A stretch of 22,213 nucleotides of DNA from Lingula anatina (lineage: Eukaryota; Brachiopoda; Lingulata; Lingulida; Lingulidae): positions 3,008-25,220 of the forward strand of contig NW_019775828.1 of assembly GCF_001039355.2 (NCBI RefSeq), written 5' to 3'. How positions within the stretch are numbered: the first letter of the stretch is position 1; each line of letters opens with the position of its first letter. Positions 19,861-22,213 of this stretch are shown piece after piece. Position numbers and translations under genes: made by a program. The notes under the pieces were generated by a model. The model saw nothing but the letters and a program-made list of their open reading frames with translations. It was not told the origin of the DNA and searched no databases.

Positions 19861-21272
19861 GCTGTCGGGTTAATACACAATATGTTTTTAGGCATTTCAT
19901 GGAGACAGTACAGACATAGATGATAGGATTTCACCTTAGACCATTCTCAGTGTTGATGTATCTGTTCACGTTGTCCGGAACCGCGCAATATTTAGCTATG
20001 AATTAAATTTAGAAACTAGCTCGAAACACGGACACCGTTGTAGGTTTGGATAACGCGTTAATATTACCTAACAGATTTGTCGTCAAAATAGTTACGTGTA
20101 AATTGCTATGAGGAATTCCAACGCTGACAACAATAATCATTCAATCATTCTATGTTCACTCGTCGCTCGGTACATTCTAACGATATGTGGAGAACCACAC
20201 ACTTAAGTGTCAAACCAAGACAATGGCCTCAAGAACTTCCTAATCAATGGCTTTTTAATTAGAATAGTCAACAAGCCTACTCTGCCTCTTTAGACTTTAC
20301 ATATCGTATTATAAGGAGTTACAGACTGCAGTAAAAAGTTGTTACGTGAAGTTACCGAAATTGCCTGTGAATTATTAGATGTCTCCGACAACGTGTACAA
20401 TCTTACAGCAAACTGTGGTGAATTTATGTGGAATGAACATAATGAAAAAATAAAAGTAAGCAGCAAGTGTGATAAAAGGTTTCCTCCAGAATTTTGGCTG
20501 TTATTAGTGCAAAGAAAGAAAGAAAGGTGCTGTTTTCAAAAAAAATAAATAAATAAAAAATAAAATAAATAATAATAATAATTATAATAAAAAATAAATA
20601 AATAGATAAAAATAAACAAATAAATTAAATAATAAATAAAGCACATGGACATTAAATTGGGTATATTTCAGAAGTCTTCAGAGGTCAAGGTCAATTATTA
20701 AAACATTCTATTTCGTTCTCATTAAATGTCAGCTTTTATTTATTCCTTTTTTTTAAATATACATAGAGGATGAGAGCTCATGTGTTTACCACCCACTGTA
20801 GACAGAATGAAGAGTCTTAATGTCATGATAATGCACCAAACGTGCACATAAGTCACGTTTTTTGTGTTTCTTTTGTATTGATTTCTTAGACGAAATCCCC
20901 GGCGCATAATTTCATCCTTTATGCTAAAAGATTATCCCCACCTCATATGCGTCCTTTTTCTGTTCTGTTATGACATCACCTTGTAGCGGCAACATCGTTA
21001 TAGACTCTATCCGCCCATTCCGTTTACTAAAAGAGATGCTAAAAAAGAACCATGCAATTATCACTTACCACATCTCGAAGAAATGACAGCAATACAGAGT
21101 AGCTCACGCTAACGGCAATGTTGGAAAGCGCACCGTTCATTAAGGTGAATTTCTGCCGAGAACTCAGCTTGAGCAACTTGCCTCCTGTATTTACTTTCTC
21201 ACTCCTTCCCTCCTTGTCATTCTCTATCTCCTCCCTTCTTCTCTCCTTCTCATTTTCTATCTCCTCGTTCAT
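12414..21272 (-). CDS. Gene B: SLC18B1-like MFS transporter, tandem copy of gene A, broken at an N
   Basis: Twelve exons on the minus strand have the same lengths and phases as gene A, except exon 12 (11 codons longer) and exon 10, which stops matching at the N at 13256. Motif A (GSQLSRVGARR) and motif C (GLGHVLGPLIGG) are intact. Family role as for gene A: a 12-helix, probably vesicular, H+-coupled amine or polyamine transporter (inference from family). Exons 1-5 are nearly identical to gene A at DNA level, while exons 6-9 and 12 are clearly diverged; for example WAPFTHLFPNGKG replaces WEPLTDLFPNNKG. Introns carry a Tc1-like element (intron 9), about 1 kb extra (intron 1) and an ORF-bearing stretch (intron 8). 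If the N hides missing sequence the gene is probably functional; if the junction is real, the frame meets TAA three codons after the N codon begins. Confidence 0.85.
12740..12850. repeat. CA-rich microsatellite in gene B intron 11
   Basis: Interrupted ACAC/ACAT units such as GCACACACATACACGCAC. Counterpart of the gene A repeat at 4440-4545. Confidence 0.75.
13045..13138 (-). CDS. Gene B exon 11: helix 11
   Basis: 94 bases, phase 2 to 0, acceptor ATTTAAG, donor GTAGGT. Encodes NFVGTLIGATIVEHNPFS and ends LTGLCLGE. Its 3' half is identical at DNA level to gene A, while the 5' part differs. Confidence 0.89.
13256..13256. other. Ambiguous base N at a homology break
   Basis: The only N in the window. 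On its right the sequence matches gene A exon 10; on its left it matches nothing in gene A exon 10 or its donor. It most likely marks a collapsed assembly gap. Confidence 0.8.
13257..13281 (-). CDS. Gene B exon 10, 5' part only (cut at N 13256)
   Basis: Acceptor ATTGCAG, phase 2, encodes FHGLPDNI matching SHGLPDNI of gene A. Homology stops exactly at the N. The remaining 50 bases of the exon, its donor and much of intron 10 are absent. Read straight through, the frame hits TAA at once. Confidence 0.75.
13316..13880. repeat. Tandem duplication inside gene B intron 9
   Basis: Two diverged units start ATCTCAACTATCACAAT (about 13318 and 13559). Both then share ACACAACAATRTATCA-like and CTAACAAAA-like blocks, a TTTTGTTATYTWTT-like block and a CCCT/TTCTGCTAAATGAATG-like end. 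Gene A has one unit at about 5222-5405. Confidence 0.7.
13956..13977 (-). repeat. Second exon 9 echo left of the Tc1-like element, gene B intron 9
   Basis: ACAATCCGCCATGACGGCTACA matches the gene A intronic echo at 5499-5520 almost base for base (given here for position; key core CCGCCATGACGG). The other flank of the Tc1-like element has the same echo at 15288-15322. Confidence 0.7.
14008..15219 (-). mobile_element. Tc1-like element in intron 9 of gene B (dead)
   Basis: Left end after TA at 14006-14007 reads CACTGGACAAAAGAAGTG then TCACCCC; right end (reverse complement) shares AGAAGTGTCACCCC, but its outermost bases differ, so the right terminus is eroded. The element lies in the same orientation as gene B. 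It holds a transposase pseudogene and is absent from gene A intron 9. Confidence 0.8.
14177..15056 (-). pseudogene. Tc1-like transposase remnant with internal deletion
   Basis: The minus strand starts MARPRQ near 15056, then shifts frame into a helix-turn-helix region (SVRTVQRVWSRYRNPGS, GRPRKTT). It continues to RQRRVN with TAG at 14673. Directly after it, in another frame, come GSKGSGTGQSMTIG and VHQDDNAPCH (Asp at 14470-14472), then SPDANIIENVW (Glu at 14365-14367), with 34 residues between: DD34E. The segment that should hold the first catalytic Asp is deleted at the junction. There is also a stop at 14560 and a T-run frameshift near 14335; the C-terminal end (SREILLYSVSHAWASISPER) ends at TAA 14177-14179. 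Confidence 0.88.
15288..15322 (-). repeat. Exon 9 echo next to exon 9 of gene B
   Basis: Counterpart of 5497-5531 of gene A, at the same distance from exon 9, so this micro-duplication is older than the A/B duplication. Confidence 0.75.
15347..15442 (-). CDS. Gene B exon 9: helix 10
   Basis: 96 bases, phase 2 to 2, acceptor ATTTCAG, donor GTAAGT. Encodes ASWGVYLGQCLNGVGNACVN then VAVLADCIKEAV. Confidence 0.88.
15536..15567 (+). repeat. G-rich tract in intron 8 of gene B, just upstream of exon 9
   Basis: Multiple G3+ runs separated by single A bases on the plus strand (CATGGGGGAGGGAGGG core). On the gene's RNA this is a pure pyrimidine stretch about 100 bases before the exon 9 acceptor. It is absent from gene A. 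Confidence 0.7.
15815..16180 (-). other. Unidentified ORF in gene B intron 8, possible exon or relic
   Basis: An open minus-strand stretch of about 120 codons begins right after TTCACATAG (a fair acceptor) and holds a hydrophobic helix, PMTVAIFVWVLLAMFMITRT, followed by a polar stretch. A second frame right after it (SDLIFRNTPFITKL...DPG then GTAATG) carries a 12-base direct repeat, so a frameshift may separate two parts of one coding relic. I do not recognise the family; it could be part of another membrane protein inserted in this intron. Gene A intron 8 lacks it. Confidence 0.3.
16649..16755 (-). CDS. Gene B exon 8: helix 9
   Basis: 107 bases, phase 0 to 2, acceptor TTATAG, donor GTAGGT as in gene A. 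Encodes NQCKVIIILGLIVMAVALTL then IGPWAPFTHLFPNGKG; about a third or more of the residues differ from gene A, most conservatively. Confidence 0.87.
16989..17099 (-). CDS. Gene B exon 7: helix 8
   Basis: 111 bases, phase 0 to 0, acceptor TTTACAG, donor GTAAGC. Encodes VDSSVQGNHIMIGLAFSLTG and ends LFGFITDKY. Confidence 0.89.
17320..17453 (-). CDS. Gene B exon 6: central loop and helix 7
   Basis: 134 bases, phase 1 to 0, acceptor TTCACAG, donor GTAAGA. Encodes IPRDYGQLIKIAKIPVIHLE and WVGYVGWSALSPTLGGHLQN. Clearly more diverged from gene A than exons 1-5. Confidence 0.87.
18082..18250 (-). CDS. Gene B exon 5: helices 5 and 6 with motif C
   Basis: 169 bases, phase 0 to 1. Starts GFLETFAGLGHVLGPLIGG. 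Changes from gene A include GGSLYQ to GGGLYQ and GLSFFVSAP to RLPFFVSGP. This is the last exon in the near-identical block. Confidence 0.9.
18691..18838 (-). CDS. Gene B exon 4: helix 4
   Basis: 148 bases, phase 2 to 0, acceptor TTTTAG, donor GTAAGT. Encodes FLDACPPGDTF through RDNTATAY; the only residue change I see is SNY to SNF. Gene B lacks the 80-bp tandem duplication found beside this exon in gene A. Confidence 0.86.
18970..18991 (-). repeat. G-rich tract on the RNA strand, gene B intron 3
   Basis: Counterpart of 9197-9219 with the same 12-base C run on the plus strand. Confidence 0.6.
19296..19369 (-). CDS. Gene B exon 3: motif A loop and helix 3
   Basis: 74 bases, phase 0 to 2. The frame again demands the upstream donor, here GTACGT, with GTAAGC four bases later. 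Encodes LSRVGARRRCFYTG-type loop residues as in gene A (LSRVGARR) and ends SSLAFG. Confidence 0.78.
19581..19676 (-). CDS. Gene B exon 2: helix 2
   Basis: 96 bases, phase 0 to 0, acceptor CTCAG, donor GTACTG. Begins AMKKGVSLTGAGAILGCYEV; it differs from gene A at two residues that I can see (AV to AM, AFF to ALF). Confidence 0.88.
19809..19859. repeat. AAT microsatellite, gene B intron 1 (expanded)
   Basis: About 16 AAT units without interruption, against about seven in gene A. The roughly 130 bases that precede the repeat in gene A (10075-10204) are missing here. Confidence 0.92.
19935..20950. other. About 1 kb present only in gene B intron 1
   Basis: Homology to gene A stops after GATTTCAC at 19934 and resumes at about 20951. 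The interior holds an open frame at 20339-20548 (LREVTEIACELLDVSD..., 69 codons, no ATG start and no homology I can name) followed by an A-rich AAAT tract (20538-20640). An inserted retroposon with an A-rich tail is possible, but no coding domain or target duplication supports it. A deletion in gene A is equally possible. Confidence 0.6.
20538..20640. repeat. AAAT/AAT low-complexity tract
   Basis: About 100 bases of A and T only apart from a few G and C, mostly AAAT and AAT units. Confidence 0.9.
21069..21272 (-). CDS. Gene B exon 1: N-terminus and helix 1
   Basis: Same length and GTAAGT donor as gene A exon 1. ATG at 21270-21272; the frame is open upstream to a GTG at 21308. The acidic repeat reads EEIENEKERRREEIENDKEG, and helix 1 has SVLLSF where gene A has SVLLPF. 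Confidence 0.83.
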
Positions 21273-22213
21273 TTTCTCTTTCTCATTCTGTACAATGTAT
21301 GTCCCCACACCTGTATGTAGTTTCCCTCTTACTTATGCGAAAACAGCCAGGGATGGAACTTTCCTTTTTTAGCAATTTCTCACATTACTCGGCAGGCCCA
21401 TCTGATGGGCGGACCCAGAGTTATTTTCTAACAGTCTTCCAAATTATCTTTGTTGATTCACCCTCTAATTTTGACCGTCTTCCAACATGAAAATTGGATA
21501 CCCGTCAATGTAAACTTGAAAATCTGACCGTCTTCCGGAAGACCCAGAAGATGGCCTAAATCCGCCCATCATCAATCACCCAAATCAGAACAAAAGTTTC
21601 ATGCGCTGCACTGAATAATGCTATAGTACATGACTTAGCAGTATTCGAATCCACTGGTCTGTGTGCTATTTTAAGGCGTGCGTCCCACGTCTTTGCACGA
21701 CACTGCAATTATATCTTATTTATATCTTATTTCTAACAATCGTATATACATGTACAAACTGGGAGTGTGGGACGCATCCTCCTGGATATTTGTTAACAAA
21801 AATTGCTTTTTTGTATGATAAAACCATAAATTATGTAACTTTATGGATTAACCTTATGCCTTATTTTAAGCATGAAAAAATAAGAAAGGAAAACAGGGGT
21901 GCACGAAATCAACAATCTTCTACATTATACGACTTTGAATAGTATAGAATAGGGGTACTTATTTATCAAATCTACGACGGGCGTATTACTTATTTCCACT
22001 GAGAAAGCATATTTATTCTTTTATTATACAGTACGTATATAAATATATCCGTGATTCTTTAAAAAGTGGAGGATAAAGATGAGTTTTGCATTTTTGTTTA
22101 CTTTTTCCTTCTTTGCTTTAGAATTTTTGGGGGTTGGTCTTGATTATTTATGATGGCATATATAGGTAAGTATAGGACCTTTTAATAATTATTTAAATTG
22201 CTTCATTTAATCT
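21273..22213 (-). promoter_or_regulatory. Upstream region of gene B, conserved with gene A
   Basis: Matches the gene A upstream region to the window edge, so the duplicated unit extends beyond the window. No specific promoter elements can be named. Confidence 0.45.
21403..21571. mobile_element. 169-bp MITE-like insertion in the gene B upstream region
   Basis: Starts TGATGGGCGGA and ends TCCGCCCATCA, a perfect 11-bp inverted repeat. Gene A has the empty site GGCCCATCAATCACC (around 10777), which gives a TC or ATC target duplication depending on how the ends are drawn. The interior repeats GACCGTCTTCC twice and codes for nothing. Confidence 0.82.

Noticed and set aside
1-22213. CRISPR arrays, operons, ribosome binding sites or prokaryotic defence systems
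   Set aside because: The split genes, GT-AG introns and Tc1/mariner elements show this is animal nuclear DNA; no spaced repeat array is present.

Overview
The window looks like a piece of an animal (metazoan) nuclear genome. It is AT-rich, its genes are split into short exons by GT-AG introns of 0.1-1.4 kb, it carries decayed Tc1/mariner DNA transposons, MITE-like inverted-repeat elements and microsatellites, and it holds one N base at 13256. A marine invertebrate, most likely a mollusc, is my guess. That rests on the element ends reading TTAAAGGGATAATAACTC and on the general gene style, so it is inference only.

The main content is a small cluster of major facilitator superfamily (MFS) transporter genes of the SLC18B1 type (vesicular polyamine transporter branch of the DHA1 drug:H+ antiporters). 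Two complete gene models lie head-to-tail on the minus strand. Gene A runs from 10653 down to 4136 and gene B from 21272 down to 12414. I could assemble each from 12 coding exons with identical intron phases. Gene A gives an unbroken 498-residue reading. Gene B matches it exon for exon, except that exon 10 breaks off at the N. The last exon of a third, diverged paralogue lies at 521-676 on the plus strand, so it converges tail-to-tail on gene A; the rest of it is outside the window.

Region by region: 1-520 is the presumed last intron of the third paralogue. 521-676 is its last exon, followed by a diverged tandem copy of the exon tail and 3' flank (about 780-905). 1059-2164 is a complete but dead Tc1-like element with terminal inverted repeats and TA target duplications. 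2167-4135 is intergenic with nothing I recognise. 4136-10653 is gene A, with a 353-bp inverted-repeat element in intron 8 and partial exon duplications in introns 3, 8 and 9. 10654-12413 holds the gene A upstream region and the gene B downstream spacer. 12414-21272 is gene B, with a second dead Tc1-like element in intron 9, about 1 kb of extra sequence in intron 1 and an unexplained ORF in intron 8. 21273-22213 is the gene B upstream region, which matches that of gene A apart from a 169-bp inverted-repeat insertion.

The transporters should be 12-helix membrane proteins with the MFS loop motif after helix 2 (GSQLSRVGARR), an antiporter-type motif C in helix 5 (GLGHVLGPLIGG) and an acidic, leucine-containing C-terminal tail like that of vertebrate SLC18B1. 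The most interesting signals are the patchy divergence between A and B (5' half nearly identical, 3' half diverged, plus a 66-bp identical patch in exon 11) and the repeated micro-duplication of exon ends into neighbouring introns. I found no sign of a wholly new kind of system.
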